Assembly: GCF_002355655.1 (NCBI RefSeq)
Contig: NZ_AP017569.1
Span: 1,426,001 to 1,490,000 of the forward strand
Length of the DNA stretch: 64,000 nucleotides
Source of the DNA: Halorubrum trapanicum
Lineage (GTDB): Archaea; Halobacteriota; Halobacteria; Halobacteriales; Haloferacaceae
Reading direction: 5' to 3'
In this document: in pieces, positions 33,423 through 42,319 of the stretch
Layout of the letters: each line of letters starts with the position of its first letter
Position numbering within the stretch: position 1 is the stretch's first letter
Notes under the pieces: generated by a model
What the model was told of the DNA's origin: nothing
The model's input: the letters and a program-made list of their open reading frames with translations, nothing else
The model's database searches: none
Translations under genes and position numbers: made by a program

Positions 33423-35816
33423 TTAGTCGCTCGCTTCGGCGTCCGTCTCGAAGACGACCCACTCGGGGTGGGTCTGGGGCTCGTCGGGGAGGTACGTCCC
33501 CTCGTTGCCGCACTCCGTCACGAGCCGACAGGTCGAGCGCTCGGGCGGCCAGACGACTTCGACGCGCTCGCCGTCGGCTCCCGCCTCGTCACCCTCCGTC
33601 ACCCGCACCGTGACCTCCTGCCGGTAGGTGTACGTCGCGCCCGCGGGGTCGACGAGCGTCACGGTCACGGCGATCACGTCGCCGTCGGGGTCGAACGGGA
33701 CCGGCTCGGTCGCGTTTCCGGCAGCGCCGTCGCCCGCGGCCGCCGCGCCCGCGCCCGACAGCCGGGCGCCCTCGGGCGTCAGCGCCCAGTCGACCGCGAG
33801 CGACTCGCCGAGGTCGCTCACGGTGTAGGAGACGTGGTCCGGGCCGCCCGGGGCGCCCCGACGCGGGTCGACGCGGACCTGCGCGCGGGCGACGCGGTCG
33901 GGGACGCCGACGGTCGTCTCCGCGTCGATGCGGGCCCCCGACCGCCGGTCCAGCGCCTCAAGCTTGGGAACGACGCGCGCGTCCGGGCTCACGCCCCAGA
34001 CGCCGTGGTAGCCGTAGCGGTACAGCGTGCGGTCGGGGTAGGCGTCCAACACGGCGAAGTTCTCCACCGGGTCGCGTTCGAGCGCGTACACGACGTCGCC
34101 GTCGAGCCCCGGCCCGTTCCGGAGGTACTGGAACGGGTGGTTCTGCCACTCGCCGTACGGCGTGGGGAGGAACACGAGCCCGTCCTCGAACGTCGTCTCG
34201 TCGATCGGCGCGTACGCGGCCTCGAGCTTCTCGCCGACCGCGGCGTTCCGGTCGATCGGCTCGGAGGCGGCGTCGACGGCCGCGACGCCCGCCACGGCGA
34301 CCGCGCTGGCGACGACGACGGCGAGCGCGACGCGGGTGACCGCGGGCGAGACGCCCCGGGCCGCGAGCCGCTCGCGGGCCGCGACGAGCCCCCGCCACCC
34401 GACGGCGACGCCGAGTCCACCGAACACCGCCAGCGGGACGAGCAGGTCGAAGTGGTAGAACGGGCCGAACAGCGACGCGAGCCCGTCGGTCGGGTCCGAG
34501 AGGTCCGCGAGCGCGTTGTGGGTCCCCCAGAAGTACAGGTTCCCGACGACGACGGAGCCCGCGACGCCGGCGAGCAGCGCGGCCGCGGTCCGGCGGAACG
34601 CGGGGGAGTCGGACGGGGCGGGCGCTCCCGGCGAGTCATCGACGTCGCCGCCGTCGGCGACCCGCGCGGCGCCGGCGGACGCTCCGCCGAGGAGGCCGCG
34701 GGGGTCGCCGCCCGCGAGCCACCCCCAGAGCGCGGCCGCGACGCCCCCGACCGCCAGCGCGGTGCCGAGCGGGCCGGCGACGAACCACCGGGTCGCGATC
34801 TCGGCGAGCGCGTACCCGTTCGACTCAAGCGCCAGTTCGAGCGTGTAGTCGACCGAGTGGCCGAGGATGCGCCGCTCGCCGAAGCCCGGGCCGTCCATCG
34901 GCGCGAACTCCTGGTACGGGAACACGAGCGGCGACCCCGTCATCCGGGCGTTGTACGCGAACGTGACGCCGACGAACAGGACGCCGAACAGCGCCGTCAA
35001 CCCCTGGCGACGGATCGGGCCGGGGAGCTCGCCGGACCGACCGACCGCGACCGCGCGGCGGCCGAGGGCCGCGAACGCGCGCGGCGTCGACCGCCCCGTC
35101 TCGGCGCCAAAGCGGCGGACCGCCGCCCCCACCCGCCACAGCGCGTGGGCGATGAACGGCGCGGCGAACAGCACCGCGGTGTACGGCCGCGAGAAGAACG
35201 CGATCCCGATCGCGACGCCCGCGACGCCGGCGGCCGCGAGCGACCGGTCGCGGACCCCGCGGAGGTACGCGACCGCGAAGACCAGGTTGAAGAACGTCGT
35301 GGGCGCGTACGGGAGGAACGCCGACGACGTCGCGATCGCCATCGGCGACGCCGCGAACAGGAGGCTCGCGGCGAGCCCCGCCCGCCGGCCGAACGTCTGC
35401 GAGCCGAGCAGGTACACCAGGGCGGCGTTGCCCGCGGCGATCGCCGCGAGCGTGACGCGCGGCTCGTCGAACAGCCACATCGAGACCGCGAACGTCGCCG
35501 CGGGAACGGGGTTGTACTTCGGGTAGAGCCGGCCGTCGTCCTCGATGAAGAACCACGGGTGGACGGCGTCGGCGAGCGGGCCGGCGTGGAACTCCAACTG
35601 GCCGCCTAAGAGGAGCGCGGCCTGCGTGAGGTAGACGCCCTCGTCGTGGTTCGCGGAGTGGTGCGAGAAGACGGTGGCGGCGATCGCGAACGTCAGGGCG
35701 CCGGCCGCGACGGCGACCAGCGCGGCCGCGAGCGTCACGCGGTCGGCGCGGGCGAGCCGCTGGCGGAGTCGGACGGCGAGTCGGTGGGGCCGCACGGACG
35801 GTGGAAGGAGTGACAC
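33423..35816 (-). CDS. ArnT/GT39-like membrane glycosyltransferase
   Basis: 797 residues. About 10-12 membrane helices in the N-terminal two thirds. The first outside loop has NHDEGVYLTQAALLL, the acidic DE motif of GT-C transferases that use a polyprenyl-phosphate sugar. A Gly/Ala-rich helix set and a soluble C-terminal domain of about 250 residues follow. It is predicted to transfer a lipid-carried sugar to a protein or lipid on the outer face. It starts 46 bp after the binding-protein gene and has no box of its own, so it should be read from iron box 3. Confidence 0.82.
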   Translation of the reverse strand: MSLLPPSVRPHRLAVRLRQRLARADRVTLAAALVAVAAGALTFAIAATVFSHHSANHDEGVYLTQAALLLGGQLEFHAGPLADAVHPWFFIEDDGRLYPKYNPVPAATFAVSMWLFDEPRVTLAAIAAGNAALVYLLGSQTFGRRAGLAASLLFAASPMAIATSSAFLPYAPTTFFNLVFAVAYLRGVRDRSLAAAGVAGVAIGIAFFSRPYTAVLFAAPFIAHALWRVGAAVRRFGAETGRSTPRAFAALGRRAVAVGRSGELPGPIRRQGLTALFGVLFVGVTFAYNARMTGSPLVFPYQEFAPMDGPGFGERRILGHSVDYTLELALESNGYALAEIATRWFVAGPLGTALAVGGVAAALWGWLAGGDPRGLLGGASAGAARVADGGDVDDSPGAPAPSDSPAFRRTAAALLAGVAGSVVVGNLYFWGTHNALADLSDPTDGLASLFGPFYHFDLLVPLAVFGGLGVAVGWRGLVAARERLAARGVSPAVTRVALAVVVASAVAVAGVAAVDAASEPIDRNAAVGEKLEAAYAPIDETTFEDGLVFLPTPYGEWQNHPFQYLRNGPGLDGDVVYALERDPVENFAVLDAYPDRTLYRYGYHGVWGVSPDARVVPKLEALDRRSGARIDAETTVGVPDRVARAQVRVDPRRGAPGGPDHVSYTVSDLGESLAVDWALTPEGARLSGAGAAAAGDGAAGNATEPVPFDPDGDVIAVTVTLVDPAGATYTYRQEVTVRVTEGDEAGADGERVEVVWPPERSTCRLVTECGNEGTYLPDEPQTHPEWVVFETDAEASD

Positions 35817-35862
35817 GAACGGTGAGCGGGGGTGATATGGGCGTGGTGTGGGTGAGGCGACC

Positions 35863-37014
35863 TCAGATCTGGACGCCGGCGTCGCGCATGAGGTCGATCG
35901 TCGGTTCGAGGTTCGACAGCTGCGTCAGGTCGAGGTCCGGGACGTCGAGCTCGTCGATCGGCGGGAGGTTGCCGATCGGCTCGACCTCCGGGATCAGCGG
36001 GTACTCGAAGGTGGAGCGCGCGAAGTAGTCCTGCGCCTCGGCCGACAGCAGGTGCCGGACGAAGTTGGCCGCGAGGTCGTCGTCGTCGGCGGTGTCGACG
36101 ACCGCGGCGCCGGCGACGTTGAACACCGCGCCCGCGTCGCCCTCGGTGAACGAGGTGGCGATCGGCGCCTCCGGGTTCCCGTCGATCACGCGCTGGATGT
36201 AGTAGTGGTTCGTGAACGCGGCGTCGATCTCGCCGTCGGCGATCGCCTGACAGGTGACGAACTCGTCGGGGTACGTCGAGGCGCCGCGCTCGACCATCGC
36301 CTCGAGCCAGTCGCGGGTGGCCTCCTCGCCCTCGAGGATGCGCATCGCGGTGATGAACGCCTGCGCGGAGCCGTACGACGGCGCCCAGCCCAGGTCGCCC
36401 TCGAACTCCTCGGGGTACGCCATGATGTCGTCGAGCATCTCGCTTTCCGAGTACTCGTCGGTGTTGTACGGGACCGTCCGGGCGCGCCCGGAGGTGCCGA
36501 TCCACTGCTCGGTCCGGAACTCCTCGCGCACCTTGTCGGTCACCTCGGACGGGAGCTCCTGCGTGCGCCCCTGGTCCGCGAGCGCGCCGAGCGCGCCGGA
36601 GTTGACAGAGTAGAACACGTCCGCGGGCGACCCCTCGCCCTCGTTGATGATCTGGTTCACGAGGTCGGTCGAGCCGCCGTACCGGACGGTGAGGTCGAGG
36701 TCGTCGTACAGGTCGTCGATGTAGCCGACGAGCTCGCCGACGAGGAACTCGCCGCGGCCGGAGTAGACGGTGAGCTCGCCCTCCAGCGCCGGCATCTCGG
36801 CCATCGGCGTGCCGCCCGGGAGCCCGCGGCCCGCGCGGCCGGACCCGATCTGGCCGACCGCGGACCCGCCGTCGCTCCCGTCGCCGCCGTCGCCCTCGTC
36901 GCCGGTCCCGTTACAGCCGGCGATCCCCGCCACGCCGACCGCGCCGGCGGCCGCGATGAACTTTCGTCGTCGAACGTCGCGTCCGTCGTGTCCGTCGGAT
37001 TCGTGGTTCGTCAT
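35863..37014 (-). CDS. Iron(III) ABC transporter substrate-binding lipoprotein
   Basis: 383 residues. The signal RRRKFIAAAGAVGVAGIAGCNG has twin arginines and a lipobox Cys, as usual for haloarchaeal Tat lipoproteins. The mature part is FbpA-like: LTVYSGRGEFLVGELVGYID, TVRYGGSTDLVNQI, SVNSGALGALADQGR, VPYNTDEY and TNHYYIQRV. Tyrosines in NHYYIQ are the usual Fe(III) ligands. It should work with the permease at 28050-29660. Iron box 3 is four bases before the ATG. Confidence 0.92.
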   Translation of the reverse strand: MTNHESDGHDGRDVRRRKFIAAAGAVGVAGIAGCNGTGDEGDGGDGSDGGSAVGQIGSGRAGRGLPGGTPMAEMPALEGELTVYSGRGEFLVGELVGYIDDLYDDLDLTVRYGGSTDLVNQIINEGEGSPADVFYSVNSGALGALADQGRTQELPSEVTDKVREEFRTEQWIGTSGRARTVPYNTDEYSESEMLDDIMAYPEEFEGDLGWAPSYGSAQAFITAMRILEGEEATRDWLEAMVERGASTYPDEFVTCQAIADGEIDAAFTNHYYIQRVIDGNPEAPIATSFTEGDAGAVFNVAGAAVVDTADDDDLAANFVRHLLSAEAQDYFARSTFEYPLIPEVEPIGNLPPIDELDVPDLDLTQLSNLEPTIDLMRDAGVQI

Positions 37015-37018
37015 GTGT

Positions 37019-37034
37019 TTTAGGCTTACCTAAA
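37019..37034. promoter_or_regulatory. Iron box 3
   Basis: TTTAGG-CTTA-CCTAAA, arms perfect, 4 bp before the binding-protein start (37014) and next to an AGTATTTA TATA-like stretch on the minus strand. Confidence 0.82.
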
Positions 37035-37053
37035 TACTTTTAGTCGTGTCGAT

Positions 37054-38235
37054 TCAGTCGTCCGCGGGCGCCGGCGTCCGCCGGATCCCGTCGAGGCAGT
37101 CGAGCCAGTCGCGCATGTACTCGCCGCAGTGGTTGAGGAACGCGCCGTTGTTCCACTCGGAGAAGTCGCCCTCCGCGAGCGCGTCGGCCATCTCGTCGAA
37201 GACCGCCTCGTACGAGTCGGCGTCCGCGCCCGCGCCGTCGATGACCTCCCAGACGTGCTCGTTCAGCTCCAGCCCGGCGACCTCGTTCGCGAGGTCGTCG
37301 AACGTCGACCGCGGGGCCTTGTTGTGTTCGCACAGCGGGTCGCCGTTGTAGATCCGCTTGCCGAGCACGTCGCAGGCGCGTTTTAAGAAGAGGCCCGACC
37401 AGATGTCGTCGAACCGGCCCACGTCCCACTCGTTGTCGTCCATCGGGAGCTGGTAGAACGCCGGGATCACCTCGCGGCGGAACGCGAGGTTCATCGAGCA
37501 GACGGTGAGGTAGTTGCCGCGCGCGGCGACGAAGTCCTCGCCGAAGTCGTCGGCGGTCGTGCGGGTCTGCGCCTGCCCCTCCAGGTCACCGTCCATCAGG
37601 ATCCGCACCGCGTCGAGGTCGGGGACGTTCGTCCACAGCCCCTGCGAGGCGACGACCTCGCCGCCCTCGACGTCGACCGCGTCCGTCTCGACCGTCTCGT
37701 CCATCGCCGAGTACGGGTAGCCGCGGGGGTAGAGCCCGTGCTCGTCGGCGTCGTCGTAGAGGACGTTCACCCAGTCCTCGTCGGAGCGCACGCGCTCGAT
37801 CTCGCCGTCGAACGCGAGGTTCTCCATGTGGCGCCCGAAGTAGTCGACGTCGTCGTGCGGGAGCGTGTCGTCGTCGATGAACACGCCGTACTCGAAGGAG
37901 TCGTCGGCCCACATGTACAGCAGGCCGAAGCTCGTCTCGGCGTGGCTCGCGGCCGGGACGACGTGGTCGTACTCCGCGACGCCGTTGGCCTCGTACCACT
38001 CCTCGCGGCGGGTGCCGTCGAACACCTCGCCGGAGACGTCGAGGTCGTCGAGCATGGCGCGCATCTCGTCGGTCTCGCAGAAGTCCTCGGTGACTAAGAG
38101 GAAGTGGAGCCGCGAGACGTCGAACCCGTGTTCGCGGGCGTTCGCGACGTACACGCGGAGACACTCGTACTCCCGTATCGTCGGGACGATCACGCAGATG
38201 TCCGAGTCGTCGGGACGCTGGGCGGTGGTCGGCAT
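37054..38235 (-). CDS. RGP/UDP-arabinopyranose mutase-like protein (GT75 family)
   Basis: 393 residues. It matches the plant reversibly glycosylated polypeptide family in order: CVIVPTIREYECLRVYV at the start, VFIDDDTLPHDDVDYF with the DDD motif, RGYPYSAMDE, ASQGLWTNVPDLDAVRIL, CSMNLAFRREVIPAFYQL, GRFDDIWSGLFLKRACD and a HNKAPRSTFDDLANEV segment. Plant members interconvert UDP-arabinopyranose and UDP-arabinofuranose; archaeal members are little studied. No membrane helix. It is followed by the binding-protein gene 39 bp on, but each has its own iron box. Likely role: supplying a furanose-type nucleotide sugar or priming a glycan (inference). Confidence 0.85.
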   Translation of the reverse strand: MPTTAQRPDDSDICVIVPTIREYECLRVYVANAREHGFDVSRLHFLLVTEDFCETDEMRAMLDDLDVSGEVFDGTRREEWYEANGVAEYDHVVPAASHAETSFGLLYMWADDSFEYGVFIDDDTLPHDDVDYFGRHMENLAFDGEIERVRSDEDWVNVLYDDADEHGLYPRGYPYSAMDETVETDAVDVEGGEVVASQGLWTNVPDLDAVRILMDGDLEGQAQTRTTADDFGEDFVAARGNYLTVCSMNLAFRREVIPAFYQLPMDDNEWDVGRFDDIWSGLFLKRACDVLGKRIYNGDPLCEHNKAPRSTFDDLANEVAGLELNEHVWEVIDGAGADADSYEAVFDEMADALAEGDFSEWNNGAFLNHCGEYMRDWLDCLDGIRRTPAPADD

Positions 38236-38246
38236 GTGCGATAGTT

Positions 38247-38262
38247 TTTAGGCCGACCTAAA
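38247..38262. promoter_or_regulatory. Iron box 4
   Basis: TTTAGG-CCGA-CCTAAA, arms perfect, 11 bp before the RGP-like start (38235), squeezed between this gene and the stop of the flippase-like gene at 38266. Confidence 0.82.
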
Positions 38263-38265
38263 AAT

Positions 38266-39399
38266 CTAGCGGTCCGTCGCCGTCGGCGCCGCGGTCGATT
38301 CCGTCTCCGGCGCGGACTCGTCCGGACGGCCCGTCAGCGAGAGGTCGAACGCGGCCGCCGCGACCGCGCCGCCGACGAGGGTGACGCCGTTCTTCAGCGC
38401 GTGGTCGAGCACCGCCGCGGCGAGCGCGACCTCGGGAGCGATCGGCGTCGTGGCGACGACGATCCCGGTGAAGGCGGCCTCGTACAGCCCGATCCCGCCC
38501 TGCGAGAGCGGCAGTACCTTCGCGAGGTTCCCGGCCGAGACCGCGAGGGTACCGACGACGAGCAGCGTGACGGGGGCGGCGCCGCCGCCGAAGCCGCCGA
38601 CGAGCGCCGCGAGCACGAGGACCGCGGTGGCCACGTCCAGTCCCCAGACGACGGCGCTGGCGAGGAACACCCGGACCAGCGCGGCCCCGTCCGCCGCCAC
38701 GACGCGCACGGCGGCGCCGAACCGGACCGCGGCGTCGGCGACCGAAGCGAGCCGGGAGCCGTCGGCGCGCTCGCGGAGCGTCGGACCGAACCGGCGGTCG
38801 CTCCGGGCGACCGCGACGGTGACCGCCGAGCCGAGCGCGGCCGCGACCGCGATCCCCCCGGCGGCCGCGACCGCTCGCCCCGACCCGTCCGGCGCCGCGG
38901 CCCGCCCGTCGACGAGCAGGACCGCGAGCGCGGCGCCGCCGAGGACGCCGAGCGCGACCAGGTCGAAGGCGCGCTCGACCGCCAGCGACGCGACGCCGGT
39001 CGGGTACGACACCTCGCGCCGGTCGTTCAGCAGGTACGCGCGCACGCCGTCGCCGGCCCGGGCGGGGACGATCAGATTCGCGGTCTGGCTCGCGAACACC
39101 GCCGCCGTGAGGAACGCGGTTCGGCAGCGGCGGCCCATCGGGGCGAGGACATCTCCGTACCGCCGGCCGCGGACGGGCCACGACAGCAGGTACGCGCCGA
39201 GCGCCGCGGCGAGCAGCGCCGGGTCCGCGGTCGCGGCCGCGTCGACGACCGTCCCGACGTCGAGGGTCCGCGCCAACACCGCGCCGCCGACCGCGAGGAC
39301 GAGGAGCGTGCCCGCGACCGCGAGCGAGCCCCGGGGCAGACGCTCCCAAAGTCGAACGAGGCGCTCGCGGAGCCGAGCGGCGGCGACGCGCGGGTTCAT
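38266..39399 (-). CDS. Flippase-like membrane protein (LPG synthase TM/AglD-type)
   Basis: 377 residues with about eight membrane helices. ANLIVPARAGDGVRAYLLN and VERAFDLVALGVLGG match the UPF0104/lysylphosphatidylglycerol-synthase transmembrane family, and QGGIGLYEAAFTGIVVAT is the second conserved segment. Related domains form the membrane half of haloarchaeal AglD, a dolichol-phosphate glycosyltransferase, and are discussed as flippases. Next to a GT2 and an ArnT-like enzyme it is a good candidate to move the lipid-linked sugar. Iron box 5 lies 7 bp before the ATG. Confidence 0.82.
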   Translation of the reverse strand: MNPRVAAARLRERLVRLWERLPRGSLAVAGTLLVLAVGGAVLARTLDVGTVVDAAATADPALLAAALGAYLLSWPVRGRRYGDVLAPMGRRCRTAFLTAAVFASQTANLIVPARAGDGVRAYLLNDRREVSYPTGVASLAVERAFDLVALGVLGGAALAVLLVDGRAAAPDGSGRAVAAAGGIAVAAALGSAVTVAVARSDRRFGPTLRERADGSRLASVADAAVRFGAAVRVVAADGAALVRVFLASAVVWGLDVATAVLVLAALVGGFGGGAAPVTLLVVGTLAVSAGNLAKVLPLSQGGIGLYEAAFTGIVVATTPIAPEVALAAAVLDHALKNGVTLVGGAVAAAAFDLSLTGRPDESAPETESTAAPTATDR

Positions 39400-39406
39400 C
39401 CATTCG

Positions 39407-39422
39407 TTTAGGTCGCCCTAAA
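39407..39422. promoter_or_regulatory. Iron box 5
   Basis: TTTAGG-TCGC-CCTAAA, arms perfect, 7 bp before the flippase-like start (39399) with an A/T-rich AAGAATAAAA beside it. Confidence 0.82.
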
Positions 39423-39520
39423 GAATAAAACGCTGGCGGTTCGCGGAGGCGAGCGGCGGCGGCGCGATCCCGCTCCGGGTCGACGCAACGCGTTTGTTCG
39501 TGGAAATCGAAATACCACGC

Positions 39521-39823
39521 ATGAACGCGAACGAGGCCGTCCCCGGCTCCGCGACCGACGCCGTGCGGATGTGGCTCGTCGAGCGCACCTACTCCGACGA
39601 CGAGCAAAATATGGTGATCCTCACGTACGCGACGCCGGACGGCGAGCGCTACTTCCGCAAGGAGCGCGCGCTCACCTCCTTCTCCGACGTGCGCGACACC
39701 ACGGCCGCCGTCGACGCGGCGCCGTCGAACGTCGGGACCGTCGACGACCCCGACGACCGCGAGCGGTACGCCGCCGAGGCGATCCGGATGGCGAACGCGC
39801 ACGACCCCGACGACGTGATCTGA
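39521..39823 (+). CDS. Conserved hypothetical protein
   Basis: 100 residues from the ATG at 39521. One compact alpha/beta domain: AVRMWLVERTYSDDEQNMVILTYATPDGERYFRKERALTSF, then a loop and the helix RERYAAEAIRMANAH. I do not recognise it. Met at 39494 would add nine residues, including the A/T-rich promoter part; 39521 fits the start of conserved sequence better. Plus-strand, followed by the rhomboid gene after 68 bp. Confidence 0.65.
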   Translation: MNANEAVPGSATDAVRMWLVERTYSDDEQNMVILTYATPDGERYFRKERALTSFSDVRDTTAAVDAAPSNVGTVDDPDDRERYAAEAIRMANAHDPDDVI

Positions 39824-39891
39824 GTCGCGAGCCGGTCGGGAGACGAACCCCCCGCACACCCTTTTCACCGCGCGGTTCCAACCCTCACCCC

Positions 39892-40452
39892 ATGCGCGCC
39901 ACCCTCGAAACGCTCGCGCTCGTCCTCCTCGTCGGCGCCGCGCAGGCCCTCCTGAGCCTCGTCGGCCTCTTCGGACTCCTCGCGCTGTCTACCCCCCTCT
40001 CCGTCGCGCCGTGGACCCTCGTCACGAGCGTGTACGCGCACGGCTCCGTCGGCCACCTCGTGGCGAACGCCCTCGCGCTGCTGCTCGTCGGCCCCCTCGT
40101 CGAGCGCCGGACGACCCGCCCGCGGTTCCACGCGTTCGTGGTCGCCACCGGCGCGCTGGCGGGCGTCGCACAGGTGACGCTCGGGAGCCTGCTCGGTCCC
40201 CCGGCGGCCGTCTTGGGAATCAGCGGCGCCGTCTTCGCGCTCGGCGGCTATCTGCTCGCCGGCAACGTCGTGAGCGCGACGCTGTTCGACCGGCTGCGGC
40301 TCTCCTCGCGGGCCCAGCTGCTCCTGTTCGGCCTCGTCGCCGTCGTCCTCACCGCGACGACGGCCGCGCCGGGCGTCGCGCTGATCGCACACGCGACGGG
40401 CGCGTTCTGCGGGCTCGTCGCCGGACGGATGGGCCTGCTCGACGCGAGCTGA
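39892..40452 (+). CDS. Rhomboid-family intramembrane serine protease
   Basis: 186 residues with six predicted membrane helices. GISGAVFALGGYLL holds the catalytic Ser in GxSG, and ALIAHATGAFCGLVAG holds the catalytic His. YAHGSVGHLVANALAL gives the H-x3-HLxxN segment of rhomboids. It cleaves membrane proteins within the bilayer. The ATG at 39892 starts directly with the first helix; earlier Met codons belong to another frame. The small size fits the minimal six-helix type. Confidence 0.88.
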   Translation: MRATLETLALVLLVGAAQALLSLVGLFGLLALSTPLSVAPWTLVTSVYAHGSVGHLVANALALLLVGPLVERRTTRPRFHAFVVATGALAGVAQVTLGSLLGPPAAVLGISGAVFALGGYLLAGNVVSATLFDRLRLSSRAQLLLFGLVAVVLTATTAAPGVALIAHATGAFCGLVAGRMGLLDAS

Positions 40453-40543
40453 GCGGGGCGGGACCCCGGGCGAGACGCGATCGGCGGCGCCGCCGCTGGA
40501 CGGGACGAAAAAACGAGAGGGGGAAAGAGAAACGCCCTAGCGC

Positions 40544-40852
40544 TCAGTCTTCGAGAACGATCTCGATGCTGACGTCGTTCGGCACTTGGACGCGCATCAG
40601 CTGGCGGAGCGCGCGCTCGTCGGCGTCGATGTCGATAAGCCGCTTGTGGACGCGCATCTCCCAGTGCTCCCACGTCGCCGTCCCCTCACCGTCCGGGGAC
40701 TTGCGCGACGGGATCTCGAGCGTCTTCGTCGGCAGCGGGATCGGGCCCGACAGGGCGACTCCCGTCGAGTCCGCGATCTCGCGGACGTCGTCGCAGATGT
40801 CGTCGAGGTCCTCGGGGCTCGTGCCGGCGAGGCGGACGCGTGCCTGCTGCAT
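40544..40852 (-). CDS. rps10: 30S ribosomal protein S10
   Basis: 102 residues: [56 protein letters not shown] is the S10 pattern, with the loop that contacts the head of the 30S subunit, then [14 protein letters not shown] in the form [11 protein letters not shown]. Encoded 3 bp downstream of EF-1alpha, the conserved archaeal order. Confidence 0.97.
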   Translation of the reverse strand: MQQARVRLAGTSPEDLDDICDDVREIADSTGVALSGPIPLPTKTLEIPSRKSPDGEGTATWEHWEMRVHKRLIDIDADERALRQLMRVQVPNDVSIEIVLED

Positions 40853-40855
40853 CGG

Positions 40856-42121
40856 TTATCGCTCGTTGACTTCGAGCACCTTGCCGGCCGCGATGGTCTG
40901 ACCCATGTCGCGGATGGCGAAGCTGCCGAGCTCCGGAATCTCGCCGGAGGGCTCGATGCTGAGCGGCTTCTGGGGGCGCACGGTGACGACCGCGGCGTCG
41001 CCGGACTTGATGAAGTCCGGGTTCTCCTCGGCGACCTCGCCCGAGGACGGGTCGATCTTCTGATCGATGGACTCGATCGTACAGGCGACCTGCGCCGTGT
41101 GGGCGTGGAAGACCGGGGTGTAGCCGGCCGTGATGACCGACGGGTGCTGCATGACGACGACCTGCGCCTTGAACGTCTCGGCGACGCTCGGCGGGTCATC
41201 GGCGGGGCCGCAGACGTCGCCGCGGCGGATGTCGTCCTTGCCGATGCCGCGGACGTTGAACCCGACGTTGTCACCGGGCTCGGCCTTGGGCACCTCCTCG
41301 TGGTGCATCTCGACCGTCTTCACCTCGCCGCCCACGTCGGACGGCTGGAAGGAGACGTTGTCGCCGGTGTTTAAGATTCCGGTCTCGACGCGTCCCACGG
41401 GGACGGTCCCGATGCCGGAGATGGTGTAGACGTCCTGAATCGGCAGGCGGAGCGGCGCGTCCGTCGGCGGCTCGGCCTCCGGCAGGTTGTTGAGCGACTC
41501 CAGCAGGGTCGGCCCGTCGTACCAGTCGGTGTTCTCGGACGGCTCGGCGACGTTGTCGCCCTCGAACGCCGAGATCGGCACGAACGTGGTGTCGTCGGTC
41601 GCGAAGCGGACCTGGTTGAGCAGGTCCTCGACCTCGCCGATGACCTCCTTGTAGGAGGACTCCTGGTAGTCGACCAGGTCCATCTTGTTGACGCCGATGA
41701 TGAGCTCGTTGATCCCGAGCGTGCGGGCCAGGAACACGTGCTCGCGGGTCTGAGGCGCGACGCCGTCGTCTGCCGCGACGACGAGCACCGCGTTGTCGGC
41801 CTGCGAGGCGCCCGTGATCATGTTCTTCACGAAGTCACGGTGGCCCGGACAGTCGACGATGGTGAAGTAGTACTCGTCGGTGTCGAACTCCTGGTGGGCG
41901 ATGTCGATCGTGACGCCGCGCTCGCGCTCCTCGGCGAGGTTGTCCATCACGTAGGCGAACTCGAAGCCGCCCTTGCCCTTCTCTTCGGCTTCCTCGCGGT
42001 GCTGCTCGATTACGTGCTCGGGGACGCTCCCCGTCTCGAAGAGGAGGCGACCCACGAGCGTGCTCTTGCCGTGGTCGACGTGGCCGATAATGGCCAGGTT
42101 CTGGTGCGGTTTGTCACTCAT
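40856..42121 (-). CDS. tuf: Translation elongation factor EF-1alpha
   Basis: 421 residues, GTPase that brings aminoacyl-tRNA to the ribosome. G1 [10 protein letters not shown]3 DCPGHRDF and G4 NKMD are all present; the switch I region is in the [10 protein letters not shown] area. The ATG at 42119-42121 ([10 protein letters not shown]) is the universal archaeal start; a longer frame crosses the promoter. The upstream region has a TTTTAG box about 50 bp away. Operon with S10. Confidence 0.98.
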   Translation of the reverse strand: MSDKPHQNLAIIGHVDHGKSTLVGRLLFETGSVPEHVIEQHREEAEEKGKGGFEFAYVMDNLAEERERGVTIDIAHQEFDTDEYYFTIVDCPGHRDFVKNMITGASQADNAVLVVAADDGVAPQTREHVFLARTLGINELIIGVNKMDLVDYQESSYKEVIGEVEDLLNQVRFATDDTTFVPISAFEGDNVAEPSENTDWYDGPTLLESLNNLPEAEPPTDAPLRLPIQDVYTISGIGTVPVGRVETGILNTGDNVSFQPSDVGGEVKTVEMHHEEVPKAEPGDNVGFNVRGIGKDDIRRGDVCGPADDPPSVAETFKAQVVVMQHPSVITAGYTPVFHAHTAQVACTIESIDQKIDPSSGEVAEENPDFIKSGDAAVVTVRPQKPLSIEPSGEIPELGSFAIRDMGQTIAAGKVLEVNER

Positions 42122-42319
42122 GGGGTAATCACGCGCTAAGGCGCTCTGTGAGTAAGTTTCGGTTGATTCCACTAAAACGGTTTCGATACGGGCCACAGAG
42201 TATCGCGCCGCCGTCCGGCGATTCTCGACAACGCGGGACACGACAGAGCGACACACGCCCCCGGTCCGCGGCGGCGGACTCGGCGGGCGGAGTCGCATAC
42301 TCCGGCCGAACGAGCCGGG

